Source: Pseudomonas sp. C2B4 (GTDB lineage: Bacteria; Pseudomonadota; Gammaproteobacteria; Pseudomonadales; Pseudomonadaceae). Taken from it: 64,000 bases of DNA. The notes below the pieces were generated by a model that saw nothing but the letters and a program-made list of their open reading frames with translations, was not told the origin of the DNA and ran no database searches. Both the position numbers and the translations under genes were made by a program. The stretch lies in contig NZ_JABFMU010000020.1 of NCBI RefSeq assembly GCF_013359695.1, positions 31,490-95,489 on the forward strand, in the 5' to 3' direction. Of the stretch, positions 18,691-25,245 are shown piece by piece. Numbering within the stretch: the first letter of the stretch is position 1; every line of letters starts with the position of its first letter.

Positions 18691-19659
18691 ATGATCGTTG
18701 ACCGTCAAGGCAGGCGTTTTCGCAATTTGCGAGTCAGCCTGACCTCCGCCTGCAATTACGCCTGTACCTATTGCGTGCCCAATGGCAAGCGGCTGGTGGC
18801 TGCGCAGGATGAGTTGTCGGCCGAAGCCATGGCGCGCGGTGTGGCCTATCTGATCGAAGCGGCGGGCATCGAGCGCTTGCGTATCACCGGGGGCGAACCC
18901 CTGGTCAGCCCCAAACTCGAAACCTTCATGACCGCGGTCGGGCGGATGGGCCTGGAAGACATCAGCCTGACCACCAACGGTCAATTGCTGGCGAAAAAAC
19001 TGCCGCTGCTGGTGGACGCCGGCATTCGGCGCATCAACGTTTCCCTCGATACCCTGGACGCCAGCGCATTCCGCAGTATTGCCCGTGGCGGCGATCTGGC
19101 CACCGTGCTTGGCGGTATGGAGCAGGCGCGCGCGGCTGGCATGAAGATCAAGGTCAACATGGTGCCTCTGCGCGGTCAGAACCTCGATCAGGTGATGCCG
19201 TTGCTTGATTACTGCCTGGAGCGCGGCTATGAGCTGCGCTTTATCGAGCTGATGCGCATGGGACACCTGGCCAGTGACTCCAACGCCTTCCTGCAACAAT
19301 TCGTCAGCCTCCAGCAGTTACTGAGCCTGATCGGCGAGCATTATGAGTATCTGCAGGCTGATGCGCCGGTGGATGCCACGGCGGTGCGCTACGAAATTCC
19401 GGGGCAGGGGTATTTCGGTGTGATCGCCAACGAAAGCGTTCCTTTCTGCCGAACCTGTTCACGGCTGCGTCTTTCTTCCACGGGATGGCTGCATGGCTGT
19501 CTCTCGTCGAGTAATCGCCACTATGTCGGCGACTTGCTGGACAAGCCGCGTCATCAGGCATTGCCTGCCTTGCAGCGCCTGCTGGTGAAAGCCTTGGGCG
19601 ACAAGCAGGAAGTAGCGTTCTCTGGTGGCGCGACGGTCATGAAAATTATTGGCGGCTAA
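18691..19659 (+). CDS. MoaA-like radical SAM protein (GTP 3',8-cyclase family)
   Basis: Radical SAM enzyme of the MoaA family; canonical MoaA converts GTP to 3',8-cyclo-7,8-dihydro-GTP, the first step of molybdopterin synthesis. The 322-aa protein has the SAM cluster CNYACTYC (Cys21, Cys25, Cys28), RITGGEPLV, a second C-terminal cluster FCRTCSRLRLSS...GCL, and the C-terminal Gly-Gly needed by MoaA. GGAGTGACC precedes the ATG at 18691. No other mo-cofactor genes are nearby, so it may be a second, divergent MoaA copy. A leader inverted repeat may control it. Confidence 0.82.
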   Translation: MIVDRQGRRFRNLRVSLTSACNYACTYCVPNGKRLVAAQDELSAEAMARGVAYLIEAAGIERLRITGGEPLVSPKLETFMTAVGRMGLEDISLTTNGQLLAKKLPLLVDAGIRRINVSLDTLDASAFRSIARGGDLATVLGGMEQARAAGMKIKVNMVPLRGQNLDQVMPLLDYCLERGYELRFIELMRMGHLASDSNAFLQQFVSLQQLLSLIGEHYEYLQADAPVDATAVRYEIPGQGYFGVIANESVPFCRTCSRLRLSSTGWLHGCLSSSNRHYVGDLLDKPRHQALPALQRLLVKALGDKQEVAFSGGATVMKIIGG

Positions 19660-19664
19660 TCGGC

Positions 19665-19756
19665 TGTGGCGAGGGGATTTATCCCCGTTGGACTGCGCAG
19701 CAGTCCCTTTTTTGGGGCCGCTTCGCAGCCCAACGGGGATAAATCCCCTCGCCACA
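19665..19756. repeat. REPIN, type B
   Basis: Long imperfect palindrome whose arms (TGTGGCGAGGGGATTTATCC and its complement) enclose a second inner stem. It is the first of three copies of this family in the window (others at 48760 and 54799). It follows the moaA-like gene and may also serve as a transcript end. Confidence 0.85.
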
Positions 19757-19841
19757 AATGTTCGCGCTCCTAAAGACTGGCGCAAAATCTGCATCCTTCG
19801 GCCATTCGCCGGTTTTCCGTCACCGGCCTCTGGAGGATAGG

Positions 19842-20450
19842 ATGCGTAGCCTGGTTTTGCTGCTGGCCGTTTTGGCGCTTGGCGGCTGCATGAATGTCAG
19901 CGATATGGCCGAAGGGGCTCGCTACCATATGAGCGACGCCGGCTTTCTGGACCACAGCGACAGCCGCCGTGTGAACAACTTGCGCATTCAGCCGGACTCG
20001 TTCGTCTACATTGCCCAGGGCGCCTTTGCGCCGCCCGGCAGTGCCGTTTACCCGCGCCCCAACGTGATCGCCGAAGTGGCCTTCGATGGTTTTGTGGAGT
20101 ATTTCCCGATGGTCCGCCGCGCGCGTGCGCCGGAAGGTCTCGACCAGGCCATGAGCGAAGCCCGCGCTGTCGGTGCCCACTACTTGCTCTATACCCGTTT
20201 CGCCAAATCCGATGACCGCATCGGCAACTCGGATGAGTGGCTGGATCAGGAAGCCGTGGATCGCCTGGGCATCGACACCGGCGTGATTCAGATCATGTTG
20301 ATCGAGACCAGCACCCAGTATTTGATTGATACTGCACGGATCAAGAGTCGTGGCGGTTTGCTGACGTTCCACGACGAAAAACCAGAAGACCTGATGGGCC
20401 CGCCGCTTGAGCAGTATGCTCGCAGCCTGTTGGGGCTCAGCGACCAGTAA
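19842..20450 (+). CDS. DUF4823-like lipoprotein
   Basis: Predicted periplasmic lipoprotein of 202 aa. The signal peptide ends in the lipobox LALGGC, giving a mature N-terminal Cys near residue 14. The residues after it (Met, Asn) do not signal inner-membrane retention. The rest has no catalytic motif I recognise; the sequence fits the Pseudomonas DUF4823 family as I recall it. The start is set by TGGAGGATAGG before the ATG at 19842. It is 15 bp upstream of the DUF1285 gene, so the two probably form an operon. Confidence 0.8.
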   Translation: MRSLVLLLAVLALGGCMNVSDMAEGARYHMSDAGFLDHSDSRRVNNLRIQPDSFVYIAQGAFAPPGSAVYPRPNVIAEVAFDGFVEYFPMVRRARAPEGLDQAMSEARAVGAHYLLYTRFAKSDDRIGNSDEWLDQEAVDRLGIDTGVIQIMLIETSTQYLIDTARIKSRGGLLTFHDEKPEDLMGPPLEQYARSLLGLSDQ

Positions 20451-20465
20451 TCCAAGGAGATCGCC

Positions 20466-21026
20466 ATGAGTGGCCCGCAAAAAGCCAACGACTTGTTGGG
20501 GCAAATTCCCAAAACCAAAGGCTTGCCACCGGTCCACTTGTGGAACCCCGACTTCTGCGGCGACATCGACATGCGTATCGCCCGCGATGGCACCTGGTAT
20601 TACCTGGGCACGCCGATCGGACGCAAGCCGATGGTCAAGCTGTTCTCCACCATCATTCGCCGTGACGGTGATGATTATTTCCTCATCACGCCGGTCGAGA
20701 AGGTCGGCATCAAGGTCGACGACGCACCCTTTGTGGCCGTTGCGCTGGAAGTGGAAGGCGAGGGTGAGGCTCAGGTGCTGCGCTTCACCACCAATGTGGA
20801 TGAGACCGCCGACGCGGGTACCGAACACCCGATTCGCGTGGTGATCGATCCCGACACGCAAGAGCCGTCCCCTTATGTGCATGTGCGCACAAACCTCGAA
20901 GCGCTGATCCATCGCAACGTGTTCTATCAATTGGTGGAACTGGCCGTTACCCGCGAGATTGATGGGCAACGTTGGCTCGGTGTGTGGAGCGCAGGCGAGT
21001 TCTTCCGAATCGGTCTTGAACCCTGA
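20466..21026 (+). CDS. DUF1285 domain protein
   Basis: Conserved protein of 186 aa with unknown function; the family has been structurally characterised but has no assigned activity that I know of. The N-terminal DUF1285 signature is visible in PVHLWNPDFCGDIDMRIARDG, read in pieces, followed by GTPIGRKPMVKLFSTI. There is no signal peptide, so it is probably cytosolic. AAGGAGATCGCC precedes the ATG. It follows the lipoprotein gene by 15 bp and is followed by a REPIN. Confidence 0.85.
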   Translation: MSGPQKANDLLGQIPKTKGLPPVHLWNPDFCGDIDMRIARDGTWYYLGTPIGRKPMVKLFSTIIRRDGDDYFLITPVEKVGIKVDDAPFVAVALEVEGEGEAQVLRFTTNVDETADAGTEHPIRVVIDPDTQEPSPYVHVRTNLEALIHRNVFYQLVELAVTREIDGQRWLGVWSAGEFFRIGLEP

Positions 21027-21037
21027 CATAAAACTCT

Positions 21038-21126
21038 GTGGGAGCGAGCCTGCTCGCGAAAGCGGTGGATCTGACATGCAGATGTTGGATATGCAGACGC
21101 CTTCGCGACCAGGCTCGCTCCCACAT
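21038..21126. repeat. REPIN, type A
   Basis: Two inverted REP units, TGTGGGAGCGAGCCTGCTCG and its complement, are separated by a 40-nt spacer. The right unit has one divergent base pair region (CGACCAGG). It lies between the DUF1285 gene and the FadR-type regulator. Confidence 0.9.
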
Positions 21127-21167
21127 TGGATCTTCGCAGTTTCCCGAAAAATCAATTTGACACCCAA

Positions 21168-21179
21168 TCGTATGATGAT
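21168..21179 (-). promoter_or_regulatory. Candidate operator of the FadR-type regulator (own promoter)
   Basis: The 12-mer TCATCATACGAT, read on the minus strand, is identical to one at 24086-24097 upstream of araF. Its complement (TCGTATGATGA) resembles the TNGTATGACNA sites of FadR-subfamily GntR proteins such as DgoR and ExuR. It lies 40-50 bp before the regulator start, close to a TTGACA at 21158-21163, suggesting autoregulation. Confidence 0.6.
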
Positions 21180-21217
21180 TAGCGTGGGCCTCCATAGCAA
21201 CCGGCTTTGAGGTGTCC

Positions 21218-21934
21218 ATGTCCAGCAGTTTTCACGCATCGACGGTCGATTGGCTGGGCTGCTGGATCGCCACCGGGCAGGTCAAGCCGGGCGAGACACT
21301 CAAGGTCGAGGCCGACCTCGGCGAACAGCTTGGCGTCAGCCGCACGGTCATTCGCGAAGCCATCAAAACCCTGGTCGCCAAGGGCCTGCTCGAAGTCGGG
21401 CCGAAAGTCGGCACGCGGGTGTTGCCGGTGCGGCGCTGGAACCTCTTCGATCCGCAAGTCGTGGGCTGGTTGTCGCGCAGCGGCTTGCCGGAAAACTTTG
21501 TAGATGACCTGCTCGACCTGCGCCGCACCATCGAACCCATGGCGGTGCGCTGGGCGTGCGAGCGCGCGACCGCCCCACAAGTGGACGCCATTCTGTTGGC
21601 CTACAACGCGTTGGAACGAGCGGTGGACAGTGGCGTCGATTACAACCGTGCCGACCAGCTCTTCCATGAGTGCATTCTCGCGGCCAGCCACAATCAATTC
21701 ATCGAACAAATGATCCCGGCCCTCGGCGCTTTGCTGGCGGTGTGTTTCGAGGTGTCTGCCGCCGACCCCGACGAACTGCGCCGCACCTTGCCGATACACA
21801 AGGACATGGCCGACGCAATTGCCGCCCGGGACAGCGCGCGGGGCGTCTGGGCGTGCATGACCCTGATCGACAACGCCGACCTGGCTATCAAGCGTTTTTA
21901 TCCGCAGGTCATGACTGACAGGAAGGCCAGCTAA
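21218..21934 (+). CDS. FadR-type GntR regulator of sugar/sugar acid catabolism
   Basis: Transcriptional regulator of 238 aa: a winged helix-turn-helix (LGEQLGVSRTVIREAIKTL, about residues 32-50) followed by an all-helical FCD ligand-binding domain with LRRTIEPMAVRWA and metal-site His residues. The subfamily includes DgoR, ExuR and LldR, which respond to sugar acids or organic acids. GAGG at 21209-21212 favours the ATG at 21218 over a GTG 6 bp earlier. It precedes a lactonase gene and the AraFGH importer, and a putative operator appears at both its own promoter and the importer's. I infer that it senses galactonate, arabonate or a related product. Confidence 0.85.
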   Translation: MSSSFHASTVDWLGCWIATGQVKPGETLKVEADLGEQLGVSRTVIREAIKTLVAKGLLEVGPKVGTRVLPVRRWNLFDPQVVGWLSRSGLPENFVDDLLDLRRTIEPMAVRWACERATAPQVDAILLAYNALERAVDSGVDYNRADQLFHECILAASHNQFIEQMIPALGALLAVCFEVSAADPDELRRTLPIHKDMADAIAARDSARGVWACMTLIDNADLAIKRFYPQVMTDRKAS

Positions 21935-21948
21935 CAATGATGAGCCCC

Positions 21949-22038
21949 TGTGGGAGCGAGCCCGCTCGCGAATACGGTGTGTCAGGTAGTAGGGACGTTG
22001 AATCCAACGACGCCTTCGCGAGCAGGCTCGCTCCCACA
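21949..22038. repeat. REPIN, type A
   Basis: Paired inverted REP units flank a spacer of about 45 nt. It sits between the FadR-type regulator and the lactonase gene, which are otherwise adjacent, so it could form a stem in a shared transcript. Confidence 0.9.
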
Positions 22039-22066
22039 TAAAAGCCATAAGAATGCAGGAGGTTTC

Positions 22067-22942
22067 ATGGAGTGGACCGCAGTCACCGAACACCGCGCCC
22101 GACTCGGCGAAGGCCCGTTCTGGGACGCGCCGACCCAGGCGCTGTATTGGGTGGACATCGCCGGCAAGCAAGCGCTGCGTCTGAAGGGCGCCAACGTGCA
22201 GATCTGGCAGATGCCGGAGCATGTATCGGCGTTCATCCCCTGCGCCAGCGGCGACGCACTGGTGACGCTGAGCAGTGGCGTGTATCGGCTCGATCTGGAT
22301 TCACCCGGGCTTGAACCGCGCCTGACCTTGTTCTGCGTCGCCGACCCGCAACCGGGCAATCGCGCCAATGAGGCCCGCTGCGATGCCTTCGGCCGGCTCT
22401 GGCTCGGCACCATGCAAAACAATATCGGTGAGCAGGGCGAAGACTTGCCCATTGAGCGACGCAGCGGCGGATTGTTCCGGATTGACCGCGACGCCCGGGT
22501 GACCCCATTGCTGCTTGGCCTGGGCATTCCCAATACGTTGCTGTGGAGTGATGACGCCACCACCCTGTATTTCAGCGACAGCCTCGACGGCACGCTGTAT
22601 CGGCATTTCATTCGCACTGACGGCAGTCTGGAGCCCGCGCAGCCCTGGTTCGGTCCCCACCGGCGCGGTGGTCCGGACGGATCGGCGATGGATGCCGAAG
22701 GCTTCATCTGGAATGCCCGATGGGATGGCAGTTGCCTGCTCAGGCTGACGCCGGATGGCGAGGTCGATCGGGTGATCGAGTTACCCGTGAGCCGCCCGAC
22801 CAGTTGCGTATTCGGCGATGCCGACTTGAAAACCCTGTACATCACCAGTGCCGCCAGTCCACTTGGGCATCCACTGGATGGGGCGTTATTAGCCATTCGC
22901 GTCGATGTGCCCGGAAAGCTCTGTAGTCGATTTTCCGGATAA
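22067..22942 (+). CDS. SMP-30/gluconolactonase family sugar lactonase
   Basis: Calcium-dependent lactonase of 291 aa that would open a sugar-1,4- or 1,5-lactone to the aldonic acid. The six-bladed propeller family signature is visible as RLGEGPFWD (metal Glu15), the IPNTLLWSDD segment, GPDGSAMDAEG and the acid/base region near SRPTSC. AGGAGGTTTC precedes the ATG at 22067. In this neighbourhood it should act between the SDR sugar dehydrogenase and an aldonate dehydratase in oxidative galactose or arabinose breakdown; the exact lactone is inferred. Confidence 0.9.
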   Translation: MEWTAVTEHRARLGEGPFWDAPTQALYWVDIAGKQALRLKGANVQIWQMPEHVSAFIPCASGDALVTLSSGVYRLDLDSPGLEPRLTLFCVADPQPGNRANEARCDAFGRLWLGTMQNNIGEQGEDLPIERRSGGLFRIDRDARVTPLLLGLGIPNTLLWSDDATTLYFSDSLDGTLYRHFIRTDGSLEPAQPWFGPHRRGGPDGSAMDAEGFIWNARWDGSCLLRLTPDGEVDRVIELPVSRPTSCVFGDADLKTLYITSAASPLGHPLDGALLAIRVDVPGKLCSRFSG

Positions 22943-22947
22943 ATCCC

Positions 22948-23002
22948 TAAATATGGGATGCAAAATTATATATTGAGATTTTATTGTGGCCGGGTTTATA
23001 GT
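22948..23002 (+). promoter_or_regulatory. Promoter and operator of the SDR sugar dehydrogenase (twin of the dgoK promoter)
   Basis: TTGAGA (22973-22978) and TATAGT (22997-23002) are 18 bp apart. The -35 is embedded in TATATATTGAGATTTT, and AAATATGGGA lies upstream. The same elements at the same spacing occur before dgoK (35481-35536), including GTTTATAGTC around the -10. The shared sequence outside the hexamers points to a common regulator. Confidence 0.75.
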
Positions 23003-23066
23003 CGGCACCATCGTTCCACGCTCAGTTACACGCACTCACACTTAAAAAAACAAAACAGGTGAAGTG

Positions 23067-23222
23067 ATGCAGCGATATTTCCCCGCACTCTCCAGCGGAG
23101 TCAGCGTTTCAGACCGTCCTGATGCTGAAACGTTTTCGCGCCTGCCTGTTTCTTTCCCAAAGCTAATGACCGGACATCGCCAGGTGTCCGGTTTTCGTCG
23201 TGCTTTCGAACAGGAGTCTTGA
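23067..23222 (+). CDS. Possible 51-codon leader ORF upstream of the SDR dehydrogenase
   Basis: An ATG at 23067 preceded by AACAGGTGAAGTG opens a 51-codon frame (MQRYFPALSSGVSV...) ending 3 bp before the SDR start, overlapping its ribosome binding site. The sequence before this ATG matches that before dgoK, where the same ATG begins the enzyme itself. The peptide resembles nothing I know. The frame crosses two terminator-like hairpins, so it may be a leader peptide, or a chance frame in an untranslated leader. Confidence 0.35.
   Translation: MQRYFPALSSGVSVSDRPDAETFSRLPVSFPKLMTGHRQVSGFRRAFEQES
23105..23136 (+). terminator. Terminator-like hairpin 1 in the SDR leader
   Basis: CGTTTCAG (23105-23112) pairs with CTGAAACG (23125-23132) and TTTT follows. 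It lies between the promoter and the SDR gene and could attenuate transcription. Confidence 0.5.
23169..23195 (+). terminator. Terminator-like hairpin 2 in the SDR leader
   Basis: ACCGGACA (23169-23176) pairs with TGTCCGGT (23185-23192) and is followed by TTTTCG. With hairpin 1 it makes two successive potential terminators before the SDR ribosome binding site. Confidence 0.55.
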
Positions 23223-23225
23223 TCC

Positions 23226-24044
23226 ATGGCAGAACCTCTAACCTTGCCACCGGTGCCAGAACCGCCCAAGGGCGAGCGCCTGAAAAACAAGGTCGTGCTG
23301 CTGACCGGCGCCGCCCAAGGCATCGGCGAGGCAATTGTTGCCACCTTCGCCTCCCAGCAAGCCAAGCTGATCATCAGTGATATCCAGGCCGAGAAGGTCG
23401 AAAAGGTTGCCGCGCATTGGCGGGATAAAGGCGCCGATGTCGTGGCAATCAAGGCCGACGTCTCGCGTCAGCAGGATCTGCACGCCATGGCCAAATTGGC
23501 GGTCGAGCGTCACGGCCGGATCGACGTGCTGGTCAACTGCGCCGGGGTCAACGTGTTCCGCGATCCGCTGGAAATGACCGAGGAAGACTGGCGGCGCTGC
23601 TTCGCCATCGACCTCGACGGCGCCTGGTACGGCTGCAAGGCGGTATTGCCGCAGATGATCGAGCAGGGCATCGGCAGCATCATCAACATTGCGTCCACTC
23701 ATTCCACCCACATCATTCCGGGCTGCTTTCCGTACCCGGTGGCCAAGCACGGCCTGCTCGGTCTGACCCGCGCGTTGGGCATCGAATATGCGCCCAAGGG
23801 CATTCGCGTCAACGCTATCGCGCCGGGCTATATCGAGACCCAATTGAACGTCGACTACTGGAACGGGTTTGCCGACCCTCACGCCGAACGTCAGCGAGCA
23901 TTCGACCTGCACCCACCGCGTCGCATCGGGCAGCCGATCGAGGTGGCGATGACTGCGGTGTTCCTGGCCAGCGATGAAGCGCCGTTCATCAATGCTTCGT
24001 GCATCACCATCGATGGTGGGCGCTCGGTGATGTACCACGACTGA
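23226..24044 (+). CDS. SDR family sugar 1-dehydrogenase (D-galactose/L-arabinose type)
   Basis: NAD(P)-dependent short-chain dehydrogenase of 272 aa that probably oxidises an aldose at C1 to its lactone. It has TGAAQGIG (cofactor loop), NCAGVN, the catalytic Ser in ASTHS and the YPVAK Tyr/Lys pair. The C-terminal SCITIDGGRSVMYHD is typical of sugar dehydrogenase SDRs. AGGAGTCTTGATCC precedes the ATG. Neighbouring lactonase and AraFGH genes, and a promoter shared with dgoK, support galactose and/or arabinose as substrate; the sequence alone cannot distinguish them. Confidence 0.87.
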   Translation: MAEPLTLPPVPEPPKGERLKNKVVLLTGAAQGIGEAIVATFASQQAKLIISDIQAEKVEKVAAHWRDKGADVVAIKADVSRQQDLHAMAKLAVERHGRIDVLVNCAGVNVFRDPLEMTEEDWRRCFAIDLDGAWYGCKAVLPQMIEQGIGSIINIASTHSTHIIPGCFPYPVAKHGLLGLTRALGIEYAPKGIRVNAIAPGYIETQLNVDYWNGFADPHAERQRAFDLHPPRRIGQPIEVAMTAVFLASDEAPFINASCITIDGGRSVMYHD

Positions 24045-24051
24045 ATGTCCG

Positions 24052-24083
24052 GGATTTCAGGCGCACAACTACGCCTGAAATCC
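24052..24083. repeat. Perfect 12-bp hairpin between the SDR gene and araF
   Basis: GGATTTCAGGCG (24052-24063) is perfectly complementary to CGCCTGAAATCC (24072-24083) around an 8-nt loop. There is no T-run. It may stabilise the SDR mRNA 3' end or act as a weak terminator before the araF promoter. Confidence 0.7.
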
Positions 24084-24085
24084 AT

Positions 24086-24097
24086 TCATCATACGAT
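24086..24097 (+). promoter_or_regulatory. Candidate operator of the FadR-type regulator (araFGH promoter)
   Basis: TCATCATACGAT is identical to the 12-mer upstream of the FadR-type gene (21168-21179, opposite strand). The local context CATACGATATG is also a near palindrome. It lies about 80 bp before the araF start. Confidence 0.6.
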
Positions 24098-24176
24098 ATG
24101 ACTATTGGTAGCAGGGTTTCACCGCCTCAAAGAACGCTTTCAAAGAATGCTCACAAAAATAACAAGGAGTCAGCTT

Positions 24177-25181
24177 ATGAATCGTCGTCAAGCCATCCGT
24201 TCCCTGGCCTGTGCCGCTCTGGCGGTCAGCGCGGTCAGCCTCAGCAGCACGCTGCTGGCGGCTGAAGAAGTGAAAATCGGTTTCCTGGTCAAACAGGCGG
24301 AGGAGCCCTGGTTCCAGACTGAATGGGCGTTTGCGGAAAAGGCCGGGAAGGAGAAGGGTTTTACCCTGATCAAGATCGCTGTGCCGGACGGGGAGAAAAC
24401 CCTCTCGGCCATCGACAGCCTGGCGGCCAACGGTGCCAAGGGCTTCGTGATCTGCCCGCCGGATGTGTCCCTCGGCCCTGCGATCATGGCCAAGGCCAAG
24501 CTCAATGGTTTGAAAGTGATCGCCGTGGATGACCGCTTCGTCGACGCCAGCGGCAAGTTCATGGAAGACGTTCCGTACCTGGGCATGGCTGCTTTCGAAG
24601 TCGGCCAGAAGCAGGGCAGCGCCATGGCCGCCGAAGCGAAAAAACGCGGTTGGGACTGGAAAGACACCTACGCGGTCATCAATACCTACAACGAACTCGA
24701 CACCGGCAAGAAGCGCACCGACGGCTCGGTCAAGGCGCTGGAAGATGCCGGCATGCCAAAGGATCACATCCTGTTCTCGGCCCTTAAAACCCTCGACGTG
24801 CCGGGCAGCATGGACGCCACCAACTCGGCGCTGGTGAAACTGCCGGGTGCGGCGAAGAACCTGATCATCGGCGGCATGAACGACAACACCGTGCTGGGCG
24901 GCGTGCGCGCCACCGAGAGCGCCGGATTCGCCGCCGCGAACGTGATCGGCATCGGCATCAACGGCACCGACGCCATCGGCGAGCTGAAGAAACCCGACAG
25001 CGGCTTCCACGGTTCGATGCTGCCGAGCCCGCACATCGAGGGCTACAACACCGCCAGCATGATGTACGAGTGGGTCACCACCGGCAAAGAACCGGCGAAA
25101 TACACGGCCATGGATGATGTGACGCTGATCACCCGCGATAACTTCAAGCAGGAACTGGAAAAGATCGGCCTGTGGAACTGA
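24177..25181 (+). CDS. araF: L-arabinose-type ABC transporter, periplasmic binding protein
   Basis: Periplasmic sugar-binding protein of the AraF type, 334 aa against 329 in E. coli. A signal peptide (MNRRQAIRSLACAALAV..., cleavage near LLAAEE) precedes the type I binding fold. It aligns with AraF across KIGFLVKQAEEPWFQTEW, GAKGFVICPPD, and IGGMNDNTVLGGVRA. AAGGAGTCAGCTT precedes the ATG at 24177. AraF proteins bind L-arabinose and often D-galactose, which suits the surrounding oxidative pathway genes. Confidence 0.93.
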   Translation: MNRRQAIRSLACAALAVSAVSLSSTLLAAEEVKIGFLVKQAEEPWFQTEWAFAEKAGKEKGFTLIKIAVPDGEKTLSAIDSLAANGAKGFVICPPDVSLGPAIMAKAKLNGLKVIAVDDRFVDASGKFMEDVPYLGMAAFEVGQKQGSAMAAEAKKRGWDWKDTYAVINTYNELDTGKKRTDGSVKALEDAGMPKDHILFSALKTLDVPGSMDATNSALVKLPGAAKNLIIGGMNDNTVLGGVRATESAGFAAANVIGIGINGTDAIGELKKPDSGFHGSMLPSPHIEGYNTASMMYEWVTTGKEPAKYTAMDDVTLITRDNFKQELEKIGLWN

Positions 25182-25245
25182 AGGCCGGTTGATTTCATCG
25201 GCGGCCCTGGCAACGGGGCTGCCTGATCTGTGTGATGAGGTGGTT

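Noticed and set aside
21950..22066. N-terminal extension of the lactonase reading frame
   Set aside because: It is translated from the REPIN and lacks homology; AGGAGG directly precedes the ATG at 22067.
23226..24044. SDR protein as a second FabG
   Set aside because: The ITIDGGRSVMYHD end, the neighbouring lactonase and sugar importer, and the dgoK-like promoter point to a sugar dehydrogenase.
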